A DNA stretch of 10,068 nucleotides from an uncultured Clostridia bacterium (GTDB taxonomy: Bacteria > Bacillota > Clostridia > Oscillospirales > CAG-272), in contig CAJGCM010000078.1 of the NCBI GenBank assembly GCA_904501765.1, positions 1-10,068 of the forward strand, written 5' to 3'. Position 1 is the first letter of the stretch. Each line of letters begins with the position of its first letter. Under the pieces are notes generated by a model. That model saw only the letters and a program-made list of their open reading frames with translations. It did no database searches and had not been told where the DNA came from. The position numbers and the translations under genes are program-made. This document shows positions 1 through 7,063 of the stretch, piece by piece.

Positions 1-1
1 C

Positions 2-1159
2 AAAGAAAACGGTAACAAGGGTTATGCTCACTCGGGATACATGTCCGACCTTATGTCCTCTCTTACTCTTTCCCAGAGCAAGATTTACTGCATAGCGTCC
101 GACTACTTTATTGACCTTATCCGCGCATTCTACGTTATTCCCGTTAACCGCGCGATATACAATGAGAAGGCTCCTTCACTTATCGAGGACCTTAACAATG
201 ACGGCGTTAAGGATATGAACGACTTCTTTGTAGAGGTTGAGAACGGTGACTGGACCTACGACAGAATGATGACCTACTGCCAGGCTGCGTACAGACCCGA
301 TTCCGGCGACCCTGTTTCCAACATTGAGGACAGACTTGGCTTTGCTCTTTCTCATAGTGACGGTCTTCCCGCTTCCGGTCTTCTTTATTCTACTTCCGTA
401 AATATCATTCATAAGGTTTGGTCCGACGAGAAGGGTGACTACGTTTACTACTATCCGGGCGGAGAGTTCGAAGAGGCTACTCCCGTTAACGGACTTGACC
501 CCACGATTTACAAGAAGTACTCCGACGTTACGTACGACATTATCCCCGAGCTCTTCACATACTGCGACAAGCTCAAGGAGCTCTTCCAGACTGATGGCGT
601 TGCAATTGCTTCAAGCCAAGAAATTCGTGACAGCTTTACCGACGATATGATGCTTTTCGGTGGTGTTGTTCTCGTAGGTTCTCTTGAGTATTCCTACTAC
701 CGTGAGATGGAAAACGGCTTCGGCATTGTTCCGATACCCGTATATAAGAGAGGCGACGTATACAACCAGCAAATTCATACTATCGGTCGCTGCGGCGGTA
801 TTTCTCACTCAACAACAAAGTTCGCTCAGTGCACCGCATTCATTCAGTATCAGTCAACTCACTCTGCAGAAATAGTGGAGGAATATTTCTCTGAAATTTC
901 TTGGGGCATAGATGGCAATAAAGATATGCTTAAGCTTATGCGCAGGTTAGTTCGTACCGCATTCGATAAGCTCTTCGAGGACGCTATCGGCTTGTTCTAC
1001 ATGAACATAGACGGCGACTCTCAGAGAAACAGATGGCATGTTCGTATAATGGAGGCTGATTATCAGATAGATATGAGAGGTTATTACTCAGAGCTTGCAA
1101 ACGCTAAGCAGGCGAGATTGCTCGGTCTTGAAAACGAGTATAACTACCTTCCAGATTAA
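2..1159 (+). CDS. Extracellular solute-binding protein of an ABC importer, 5'-truncated
   Basis: This is the C-terminal 385 residues of a family 1-type extracellular solute-binding protein. Such lipoproteins capture a solute, often a sugar or oligosaccharide, outside the membrane and pass it to an ABC permease. The frame is open to the left edge: 13 codons precede the ATG at 41, so that ATG is internal and the start, signal peptide and lipobox lie outside the window. Support comes from overall resemblance: SDYFIDLIRAFYVIPVN and NGDWTYDRM near the front, a glycine-rich GRCGGIS hinge-like stretch, and an alpha-helical C-terminal half ending in EYNYLPD with a TAA stop. An acidic DLNNDGVKDMND segment (188-223) looks like an EF-hand or dockerin-type calcium loop. 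The gene converges on the atp operon and ends at a shared terminator. The substrate cannot be told from the sequence, and no permease gene is visible. The family is fairly sure; the specificity is unknown. Confidence 0.8.
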   Translation, partial: KENGNKGYAHSGYMSDLMSSLTLSQSKIYCIASDYFIDLIRAFYVIPVNRAIYNEKAPSLIEDLNNDGVKDMNDFFVEVENGDWTYDRMMTYCQAAYRPDSGDPVSNIEDRLGFALSHSDGLPASGLLYSTSVNIIHKVWSDEKGDYVYYYPGGEFEEATPVNGLDPTIYKKYSDVTYDIIPELFTYCDKLKELFQTDGVAIASSQEIRDSFTDDMMLFGGVVLVGSLEYSYYREMENGFGIVPIPVYKRGDVYNQQIHTIGRCGGISHSTTKFAQCTAFIQYQSTHSAEIVEEYFSEISWGIDGNKDMLKLMRRLVRTAFDKLFEDAIGLFYMNIDGDSQRNRWHVRIMEADYQIDMRGYYSELANAKQARLLGLENEYNYLPD

Positions 1160-1196
1160 AATTTAAAATATACTCCACAAATTTATAAAATAGCAA

Positions 1197-1225
1197 AAAA
1201 GAGGTGACTCCGTGTCACCTCTTTT
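1197..1225. terminator. Bidirectional intrinsic terminator between convergent genes
   Basis: GAGGTGAC (1201-1208) pairs perfectly with GTCACCTC (1214-1221) around the 5-nt loop TCCGT. Flanking A (1197-1200) and T (1222-1225) runs extend the stem to 12 bp. On the plus strand the stem is followed by TTTT and further T-rich sequence, 41 bp after the solute-binding protein stop. On the minus strand it is followed by six T residues, about 30 bp after the atpC stop. It can therefore end both transcripts. Confidence 0.9.
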
Positions 1226-1256
1226 AAATTTACTTTTTGAATATTAAATTTGTTAT

Positions 1257-1661
1257 TTATCGTCTGTCGGATACGCTAATTCGGCTGATAGCTCGCATAA
1301 GCTTCGCCTTTGCTATGCGTATTTCTCTGTCCTCGGTGGCTCCTGAGAGGCGCTCTTCCGCCTTTTCCTTAGCCCTTGCGGCTCTTTGGGCGTCTATTTC
1401 CTCGGAGTATTCAAGAGTGGTGGCAACCACTCTGACCTCGCCGCCGGATACGGACAGAAAGCCGCCGCCGCAGGCGGCAATTTTTTCCTCGCCGTCGGCA
1501 AATTTTATCTTCATTCTGCCGATACCCAGAGCGGCTATTATATCAATATGCCCTGCAAGTATCTGCAAATCTCCCTCGGTGCCCCTTGCGAGAAGGCTTA
1601 TGGCATCTCCTGAAAATTTCTCGCCGTCGGGAGTAACTATATTAAGTTTAAATGTGTTCAT
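1257..1661 (-). CDS. atpC: ATP synthase F1 subunit epsilon
   Basis: Epsilon sits on the central stalk with gamma, couples rotation to the c-ring and can inhibit ATP hydrolysis. The product is 134 residues, normal for the family. Residues 1-85 form the N-terminal beta-sandwich (TPDGEKF, the GHIDIIAALGIG stretch, the CGGGFLSV turn). Residues 88-130 form the C-terminal helical hairpin. IDAQRA (89-94) matches the I(L)DxxRA motif linked to ATP binding in Bacillus-type epsilon, and two arginines near the C-terminus (R123, R127) also align with that type. I chose the ATG at 1661 because GGGAGG (1668-1673) lies 6 nt upstream; an upstream in-frame start at 1724 would add 21 residues unlike any epsilon and has no comparable signal. 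It is the last gene of the operon, 98 bp after atpD and just before the bidirectional terminator. Confidence 0.95.
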   Translation of the reverse strand: MNTFKLNIVTPDGEKFSGDAISLLARGTEGDLQILAGHIDIIAALGIGRMKIKFADGEEKIAACGGGFLSVSGGEVRVVATTLEYSEEIDAQRAARAKEKAEERLSGATEDREIRIAKAKLMRAISRISVSDRR

Positions 1662-1703
1662 TTTCTGCCTCCCTGTAAGATTTATCGGAGATTTTTTGCG
1701 CCT

Positions 1704-1730
1704 TACGCCTTCTTGTCTTTGCAAGGCGTA
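1704..1730. repeat. 8-bp inverted repeat in the atpD-atpC gap
   Basis: TACGCCTT (1704-1711) and AAGGCGTA (1723-1730) are perfect inverted copies around an 11-nt loop. In the atp mRNA (minus strand) the hairpin is followed by AGGCGC and then an A-run, so it is not a terminator in that direction. On the plus strand it is followed by TTTTTTCTTTTTT, which looks like an intrinsic terminator for antisense transcripts. It may instead be an RNA processing or stability element between beta and epsilon. The structure is seen; the function is inferred. Confidence 0.5.
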
Positions 1731-1759
1731 TTTTTTCTTTTTTGCACCTTTGCCTCGGG

Positions 1760-3163
1760 TTATTCCTCAGATTTAATGGATTTTGCCTTTTCCACAGCCT
1801 CGTCAATCGTGCCGACGAAGAGGAATGCGGATTCGGGAAGGTTGTCGTGTTTACCTTCGATTATCTCACGGAAGCCGCGGATAGTTTCTTTAACCGGAAC
1901 GTATCTTCCTTCCATACCCGTAAACTGCTCGGCAACCGAGAAGGGCTGCGAAAGGAAGCGCTGAATCTTTCTCGCTCTGTTAACTGTAATCTTGTCCTCC
2001 TCCGAAAGCTCATCCATACCCATAATTGCGATAATGTCCTGAAGCTCGCGGTAGCGCTGAAGAATGCTCTGAACGGCTCTTGCAACCTCGTAATGCTCAA
2101 TACCCACAACGTCGGGGGAGAGGATTCTTGAGGTAGAGTCAAGGGGGTCAACGGCAGGATAAATGCCGAGGGATGCGATACTTCTTGAAAGCACCGTGGT
2201 TGCGTCCAGATGGGCAAAGGTAGTTGCGGGAGCGGGGTCCGTAAGGTCGTCAGCAGGAACGTAAACCGCCTGAACGGAGGTTATAGAGCCACGCTTGGTA
2301 GAGGTAATTCTCTCCTGCAAAGCGCCCATTTCGGTGGCAAGGGTAGGCTGATAGCCAACTGCGGAGGGCATTCTTCCAAGCAGCGCCGAAACCTCGGAGC
2401 CTGCCTGTGTAAATCTGAATATATTGTCGATAAAGAGAAGCACGTCCTGCCCCTCTCTGTCACGGAAATATTCCGCCATAGTAAGTCCCGAGAGGGCAAC
2501 TCTCATTCTCGCTCCGGGGGGCTCGTTCATCTGACCGTAAACCAGCGCCGTTTTGGATATAACTCCCGATTCCTGCATCTCTCCGTAAAGGTCGTTACCT
2601 TCTCTCGTGCGCTCGCCAACTCCGGTGAACACCGATATGCCGCCGTGCTGCTTTGCAACGTTATTGATAAGCTCCATAATAAGGACAGTCTTACCAACGC
2701 CGGCACCGCCGAAAAGACCAATCTTACCACCCTTTGCGTAAGGTGCGATAAGGTCAACTACCTTAATACCCGTTTCGAGAATTTCAGTAGTTCCCTCCTG
2801 CTCGGAGTAGGGGGGAGGGTCCCTGTGAATACACCATCGCTCAGTACCCTCGGGGGCGGGCTTATTGTCAACGGGGTCACCGAGAATATTGAAAATCCTT
2901 CCTAAGGTTTCGTTACCTACGGGAACGGTAATACCCATACCCGTGTCAAGAGCTTCCATACCTCTTGACATACCGTCGGTGGAGGACATAGCGATGCATC
3001 TCACCGTATCGTCACCAAGCTGGCTTGCAACCTCGCATACCACCTTGGTGTCGCCCATTTTTATTTCTATTGCGTTAAGAAGATTAGGTAAATGCCCGTT
3101 TTCGAATTTTATATCTAACACGGGTCCTATTATCTGCACGATTTTTCCGATGTTTTTCTCCAT
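1760..3163 (-). CDS. atpD: ATP synthase F1 subunit beta (catalytic)
   Basis: Beta carries the catalytic nucleotide sites of the F1 head, making ATP from ADP and phosphate as gamma rotates (or hydrolysing ATP in reverse). At 467 residues it is full length. The N-terminal beta-barrel spans about residues 1-80. The Walker A loop GGAGVGKT is at 152-159, the catalytic glutamate is in GERTREGND (E184), Walker B VLLFIDN is at 241-247, and the C-terminal DELSEED loop that contacts gamma and epsilon is at 384-390. All key residues are intact. It starts 22 bp after the atpG stop. The nearest Shine-Dalgarno is a weak AAAGGA about 11 nt before the ATG, so translation may be coupled to atpG; the start is set by the conserved MEKNIGKIVQIIGPVLDI opening. 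After its TAA the frame stays open for 18 more lysine-rich codons (see findings). Confidence 0.98.
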   Translation of the reverse strand: MEKNIGKIVQIIGPVLDIKFENGHLPNLLNAIEIKMGDTKVVCEVASQLGDDTVRCIAMSSTDGMSRGMEALDTGMGITVPVGNETLGRIFNILGDPVDNKPAPEGTERWCIHRDPPPYSEQEGTTEILETGIKVVDLIAPYAKGGKIGLFGGAGVGKTVLIMELINNVAKQHGGISVFTGVGERTREGNDLYGEMQESGVISKTALVYGQMNEPPGARMRVALSGLTMAEYFRDREGQDVLLFIDNIFRFTQAGSEVSALLGRMPSAVGYQPTLATEMGALQERITSTKRGSITSVQAVYVPADDLTDPAPATTFAHLDATTVLSRSIASLGIYPAVDPLDSTSRILSPDVVGIEHYEVARAVQSILQRYRELQDIIAIMGMDELSEEDKITVNRARKIQRFLSQPFSVAEQFTGMEGRYVPVKETIRGFREIIEGKHDNLPESAFLFVGTIDEAVEKAKSIKSEE

Positions 3164-3185
3164 CTTAAAAAGCGTCCTTTCTTTG

Positions 3186-4028
3186 TCAGAGCGCCTCGGC
3201 GCCCGAAACTATTTCGGTTATTTCCTGGGTTATAACAGCCTGACGGGCTCTGTTGTATTTGAGCATAAGAGTGTCTATCATTTCCTCGGCGTTTTTGTTT
3301 GCCGAGTTCATAGCGCTTCTTCTTGCGGCGCATTCGGAAGCCGCCGCCTCGGAAATTGCGGCGCTGATTATGCCGCCTATATAAAGGGGAAGTATATGAA
3401 GAAGAACCTCTTCCTCCTCACCGTCAATCTCGCCGCAGTCCGCTACGGTGCGCTCTCCTTCAATCTCAAGGGGCAAAAGCCTTACTGACGCAGGAGTTTG
3501 TGTCAGCATCGAGGTAAACTTTGTGTAAATCAGCTTGATTTCCGAAAACTCACCCGCAAGGAAATCGGCAACTATTCTTTCGCCAAGATACATACATTCG
3601 CCAACCGTACCGTCGGCTACGTAATATAAATCTTCCGAATAAATCGCCTCGCCTCGCCTTTTGTAATATTCCTGCGCCTTTTTGCCAACCGGCATATACA
3701 CGTCCCCCGGGTGGCTTAAGCTCCCTGCCAGCTTGAAGATATTGTTGTTATATCCCCCTGCCAGTCCTCGGTCGCCCGCTATTACGATATAAAGTGTCCC
3801 TCCGCCCTCGGCGCACCTGCCGAATACGCTATCTGCCACTGCAGGGAGAGAGCATATTTTATCAATAGCCTCTCTGAGAGTTTTCATATAGGGCCGTGAG
3901 TTTTCAGCCCTTTCCTTTAAGAGCCTGAGCTTCGAGGTAGCGACGAGCTCCATGGCTTTTGTTATCTGCATAGTACTCGTAACGCTTTTTATACGGGCTC
4001 TTATATCGTTCATTGAAGCGCCTGCCAT
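3186..4028 (-). CDS. atpG: ATP synthase F1 subunit gamma (central stalk)
   Basis: Gamma is the rotating shaft inside the alpha3-beta3 head and joins it to the c-ring with epsilon. The product is 280 residues, usual for bacterial gamma. The N-terminal helix (RIKSVTSTMQITKAMELVATSKL, about residues 12-34) and the C-terminal helix (SAMNSANKNAEEMIDTL through RQAVITQEITEIVSGAEAL) form the antiparallel coiled coil; the middle is the Rossmann-like globular part with IAGDRGLAGGYN. The ATG at 4028 is chosen because AGGAGG lies 8 nt upstream. A later in-frame Met (residue 6, before NDIRARIKS) is possible but lacks its own signal. The gene lies 105 bp after atpA, one of the wider gaps in the operon, and 22 bp before atpD. 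Confidence 0.97.
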   Translation of the reverse strand: MAGASMNDIRARIKSVTSTMQITKAMELVATSKLRLLKERAENSRPYMKTLREAIDKICSLPAVADSVFGRCAEGGGTLYIVIAGDRGLAGGYNNNIFKLAGSLSHPGDVYMPVGKKAQEYYKRRGEAIYSEDLYYVADGTVGECMYLGERIVADFLAGEFSEIKLIYTKFTSMLTQTPASVRLLPLEIEGERTVADCGEIDGEEEEVLLHILPLYIGGIISAAISEAAASECAARRSAMNSANKNAEEMIDTLMLKYNRARQAVITQEITEIVSGAEAL

Positions 4029-4133
4029 GGCACGACCTCCTTTGCTTTGTGTTTTTTGACCTTTAAGAGTAATCTGTTTTTTACTTCAGGCGGATTACGG
4101 TAGCTTTTGCCTGATGGGCATTACTTTGCTTCG

Positions 4134-5654
4134 TTACGCCTTTTCTTCTCCGAGGAATTTTGCAAGGCAGGCAGTAATAGCCGCCTTCAGCTCCTCCTCG
4201 GTTTCGGGGGAAAGCGCACCCGTATCTCTGATAGTGGAGAGCATTTCGTCTTTAGTTGCCTTAAGGTATTCGAAAAGCTCCTCTTCAAATCTGTGAATAT
4301 CTGAAACGGGGACCTTTTTGAGAAGGTTATTTGTAACCGCATAAATTATAGCAACCTGAAGCTCGGTGGGAACGGGAGCGCCTCTGCCCTGCTTAAGCAC
4401 CTCAACTATGCGCTTACCCTGCTCAAGTCTTGCCATAGTATCGGCGTCAAGGTCAGAGCCAAACTGCGCAAATCCCTGAAGCTCTCTGTACTGAGAATAA
4501 AGCAGCTTAAGCTTACCCGAAACACGCTTCATAGCCTTGGTCTGCGCATTACCGCCGACACGGGACACCGAAATACCGGGGTTAACCGCAGGGCGGATAC
4601 CGCCGTGGAAAAGCTCTGTTTCGAGGAATATCTGACCGTCGGTTATGGAAATGACGTTTGTGGGGATATAAGCCGAAACGTCACCCGCCTGGGTTTCGAT
4701 TATAGGAAGAGCGGTTAGCGAGCCGCCGCCGTATTCGGGCGAAAGCCTTGCCGCGCGCTCAAGAAGTCTTGAGTGAAGATAGAATACGTCACCGGGATAA
4801 GCCTCTCTTCCCGGAGGGCGGCGTATAAGAAGAGATAGGGCTCTGTAAGCCACTGCGTGCTTTGACAAATCGTCGTAGATTATCAGCACGTCACGCCCGA
4901 GGTCCATAAAATACTCACCCATAGTACAGCCCGAATAGGGAGCTATATACTGAAGAGGTGCGGGGTCGGAGGCGGTAGCCGATAGAACTATGGTGTAATC
5001 CATAGCTCCGTTTTTGTAAAGAGTATCCACAACGTTAGTAACGGTAGACTGCTTCTGACCGATAGCTACGTATATGCAGATAACGCCCTTGCCCTTCTGA
5101 TTTATTATAGTGTCGGTGGCTATAACGGTTTTGCCCGTCTGCCTGTCTCCTATTATAAGCTCTCTCTGACCCCGTCCTATGGGTATCATAGAGTCGATAG
5201 CCTTAATACCCGTTTCAAGGGGGACTGACACCGATTTTCTCTCGATTATTCCCGCAGCCTTGCGCTCAATAGGACGGTACTCCTCCTCGCTGATAGGTCC
5301 CTTGCCGTCAATAGGCTGACCCAGCGCATTAACTACACGCCCGATAAGATTTTCTCCAACGGGAACTGAAACTACTCTTCCTGTGCGTTTAACTGCGCTG
5401 CCCTCGGAAATTCCAACGTCGGAGCCGAGCATAACTGCGCTGACTGCGCTCTCTTCCAGGTTAAGCGCCATTCCGAAGCTTCCGTTAGAGAACTCAAGAA
5501 GCTCGTTTGACGCAGCCTTATCAAGTCCAAAGACCTTGGCAATACCGTCGCCTACGGAGATAACGTAGCCAACCTCGTCCATATTGGTTTTGTTAGAGTA
5601 GTTTTTTATTTGCTCTTTTATTATTTTGCTGATATCCTGAATTTTGGATTGCAT
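4134..5654 (-). CDS. atpA: ATP synthase F1 subunit alpha
   Basis: Alpha forms the alternating non-catalytic partners of beta in the F1 hexamer. The product is 506 residues, normal length. The N-terminal helix (about 1-25) binds delta. The beta-barrel covers about 26-95. Walker A GDRQTGKT is at 169-176, Walker B VLIIYDD at 256-262, and the arginine finger that reaches into the beta site is R365 in ISVSRVGG. The C-terminal helical domain ends in EEKA. The ATG follows GGTGAT by 3 nt, within a TTGGTGAT stretch, 24 bp after the atpH stop. Everything needed for function is present and nothing looks broken. Confidence 0.98.
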   Translation of the reverse strand: MQSKIQDISKIIKEQIKNYSNKTNMDEVGYVISVGDGIAKVFGLDKAASNELLEFSNGSFGMALNLEESAVSAVMLGSDVGISEGSAVKRTGRVVSVPVGENLIGRVVNALGQPIDGKGPISEEEYRPIERKAAGIIERKSVSVPLETGIKAIDSMIPIGRGQRELIIGDRQTGKTVIATDTIINQKGKGVICIYVAIGQKQSTVTNVVDTLYKNGAMDYTIVLSATASDPAPLQYIAPYSGCTMGEYFMDLGRDVLIIYDDLSKHAVAYRALSLLIRRPPGREAYPGDVFYLHSRLLERAARLSPEYGGGSLTALPIIETQAGDVSAYIPTNVISITDGQIFLETELFHGGIRPAVNPGISVSRVGGNAQTKAMKRVSGKLKLLYSQYRELQGFAQFGSDLDADTMARLEQGKRIVEVLKQGRGAPVPTELQVAIIYAVTNNLLKKVPVSDIHRFEEELFEYLKATKDEMLSTIRDTGALSPETEEELKAAITACLAKFLGEEKA

Positions 5655-5678
5655 TTTATCACCAACTTTATATGCAAA

Positions 5679-6209
5679 TTATATAACGGTAGCCGCAAGT
5701 CTTTTTTCAATTTCCTCAAGTCTTGATTTTAAGCTTCCGTCAAGCTGAATTCCGCCGTAGCGGAGCTTGATACCGCCGATAAGAGAATTATCGACAACGC
5801 ATCTCGCCTGTATTTTTTTGCCTGTAATAGCTTCAAGCTTTTTGATTATTTTGTCTGCCTTTTCCTCTGACAGCTCCACTGCGGATATTATCTGAGCGGA
5901 GATTATGCCTCGGGATTCATTGTAAAGCTCCTCGTATTTTTTGAGGATTGACGAAAGAAGCCCAAAGCGCCTTGCGGAAGCGAGAATCAGAAGAAGATTA
6001 CGAAGAGGCTCCTCAACAGAGCCGAATGCTTCGCCCACAAGGGAGAGCTTCTCCTCTGTGGAAATAGCGGGAGAATCAGTAAGAGTCACGTATTCCGGTG
6101 ACAGTGAGATAGCCTCAACACAGTCCTTAAGGTCCGAAAGAACTCTGTCCGATATTCCCATATCCTCGGTGAGAGAGAACAGCGCGCGTCCGTATTCTTC
6201 AGCTATCAT
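5679..6209 (-). CDS. atpH: ATP synthase subunit delta (peripheral stalk, OSCP-type)
   Basis: Delta caps the F1 head and ties it to the b subunits of the stator. At 176 residues it is typical. The N-terminal part (MIAEEYGRALFSLTEDMGI) is the helical bundle that binds the alpha N-terminus. The C-terminal part carries the family signature, DNSLIGGIKLRYGG followed by DGSLKSRLEEIEKRL (about residues 141-170). The start ATG overlaps the atpF stop in an ATGA arrangement (6206-6209), so translation is probably coupled. A G-rich GGGGGA also lies about 7 nt upstream. Confidence 0.95.
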   Translation of the reverse strand: MIAEEYGRALFSLTEDMGISDRVLSDLKDCVEAISLSPEYVTLTDSPAISTEEKLSLVGEAFGSVEEPLRNLLLILASARRFGLLSSILKKYEELYNESRGIISAQIISAVELSEEKADKIIKKLEAITGKKIQARCVVDNSLIGGIKLRYGGIQLDGSLKSRLEEIEKRLAATVI

Positions 6210-6724
6210 TTGCCGTCCCCCATACCGTCAATAAACTCGTCTATGAGAGCGTCGTGGTCACCCGGGGTTATATCTCTTTCGATAACCGCTCGGGCTATTG
6301 AGATTGCCATCTCGGAAACCTCGTTTTTAACCTCGTTTACGGCACGCTTTTTTTCAAGCTCAACCTGCTCCTCAGCTCTCTTCAGAACTCTTGCTGCCTC
6401 TTTGTCCGCCTCCTTAAGGATTTCCTCCTCACGAAGCTCGGCACGCCTTACGGCGCTGCGCAGAATATCCTCGCTCTCTTCCTTAGCCCTCGAGAGCTTT
6501 TCTTCGTATTCTGCACGCAACTCTTCAGCGCTCTTTTTGGAGCTTTCCGCATCGCTGTACATATCGTCAATCTCCTTCTGCCTTGAGTCAATCATGTTCT
6601 TGACCGGCACAAAGAGAAGCTTGCGCAGAAAAATATACAAAATAATAAGATTTATCCAGGCGAAAATCATGGTAAAGAAGTTCACGCCCACAAAGGACTC
6701 GAACTTATCAAGAAAGAACTCCAT
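6206..6724 (-). CDS. atpF: ATP synthase Fo subunit b (stator stalk)
   Basis: Subunit b is the membrane-anchored peripheral stalk; a homodimer is expected because only one b gene is present. The product is 172 residues. One membrane helix lies at about 15-37 (NFFTMIFAWINLIILYIFL), then LRKLLFVPVKNMIDSRQ, then a long, highly charged coiled coil from about 45 to 150 rich in Glu, Lys, Arg and Ala. The C-terminal part (EMAISIARAVIERDITPGDHDALIDEFI) binds delta. GGAGGA lies about 5 nt before the ATG, a strong signal. It begins 29 bp after atpE and overlaps atpH by 4 bp. Confidence 0.96.
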   Translation of the reverse strand: MEFFLDKFESFVGVNFFTMIFAWINLIILYIFLRKLLFVPVKNMIDSRQKEIDDMYSDAESSKKSAEELRAEYEEKLSRAKEESEDILRSAVRRAELREEEILKEADKEAARVLKRAEEQVELEKKRAVNEVKNEVSEMAISIARAVIERDITPGDHDALIDEFIDGMGDGK

Positions 6725-6753
6725 ATTTTCCTCCGGTTTGGTTTTTGAGATTG

Positions 6754-7005
6754 TTAAGAAATCTGCATGAACATAAGAAGAAGAGCGACAACCAGGGAGT
6801 AAATACCCGTGGTTTCAGTGATTGCGCATCCGAGAATCATATTGGTACGAAGAGTACCTGCCATCTCGGGCTGACGAGCCATAGCTTCCAGCGCCTTACC
6901 TACGGCATTACCTTCACCGATAGCAGGTCCGATAGCGCCAAGTCCCATACAAAGACCTGCGCCCAGCGCTCTTGCAGCTGCGATTATTGCGCTTCCAATT
7001 TCCAT
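6754..7005 (-). CDS. atpE: ATP synthase Fo subunit c with a two-carboxylate, Na+-type ion site
   Basis: Subunit c forms the rotor ring that carries ions across the membrane. The ATG at 7005 gives 83 residues and is preceded by GGAGG (7014-7018) with an 8-nt spacer; an upstream TTG at 7020 overlaps that signal and is rejected. Two membrane helices (about 5-38 and 52-79) flank the polar loop ARQPE with R44, Q45, P46. The essential carboxylate is E64 in AITETTGIYSL. Aligned with the Na+ c-ring of Ilyobacter tartaricus (Q32, V63, E65, S66, T67, Y70), the positions here are E31, I62, E64, T65, T66 and Y69. The second carboxylate at E31 (GEG) matches the two-carboxylate motif of Fusobacterium nucleatum. 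Na+ coupling is therefore likely but inferred; H+ use is not excluded. Confidence 0.97.
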   Translation of the reverse strand: MEIGSAIIAAARALGAGLCMGLGAIGPAIGEGNAVGKALEAMARQPEMAGTLRTNMILGCAITETTGIYSLVVALLLMFMQIS

Positions 7006-7013
7006 TTTAAAAT

Positions 7014-7018
7014 CCTCC
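7014..7018 (-). promoter_or_regulatory. Ribosome binding site deciding the atpE start
   Basis: GGAGG on the minus strand, 8 nt before the ATG at 7003-7005. It selects this ATG over the in-frame TTG at 7018-7020, which would sit on the signal itself. A strong site fits the need for many copies of subunit c. Confidence 0.85.
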
Positions 7019-7048
7019 AAATAGATTATCTTTTATCCTTTATTAAAT

Positions 7049-7063
7049 GGCGCTGTATGCGCC
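7049..7063 (-). promoter_or_regulatory. Short GC-rich hairpin upstream of atpE
   Basis: GGCGC and GCGCC pair perfectly around the 5-nt loop ATACA (minus strand). The hairpin sits in the 138-bp gap between atpB and atpE, 43 nt before the atpE start, followed by an A/T-rich unstructured stretch leading into the ribosome binding site. No T-run follows, so it is not a terminator. It could protect or mark the 5' end of a processed atpE message; that role is inferred. I see nothing else clear in this gap. Confidence 0.45.

Noticed and set aside
2210..2905. 231-codon open frame on the plus strand inside atpD
   Set aside because: It lies wholly antisense to the highly conserved beta gene, has no recognisable protein features, and is explained by codon bias on the coding strand.
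2865..3488. 207-codon plus-strand frame spanning the atpD-atpG junction
   Set aside because: Antisense to two certain genes, with no domain or plausible start context.
4086..4120. Inverted repeats in the atpA-atpG gap (TCAGGC/GCCTGA with a 17-nt loop, and TGCC/GGCA)
   Set aside because: Short stems, a large loop and no T-run. The 105-bp gap otherwise shows only the atpG ribosome binding site.
5668..5686. A/T-only inverted repeat TTATAT...ATATAA between atpH and atpA
   Set aside because: A six-pair A/T stem is too weak to be meaningful and partly overlaps the atpH stop codon.
6210..6770. 186-codon open frame on the plus strand opposite atpF
   Set aside because: Its Ser/Leu/Arg-rich product is the reverse reading of the Glu/Lys/Ala coiled coil of subunit b.
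7006..7020. Alternative atpE start at a TTG (7020)
   Set aside because: The TTG overlaps the GGAGG signal, while the ATG at 7005 has ideal spacing and gives the usual subunit c length.
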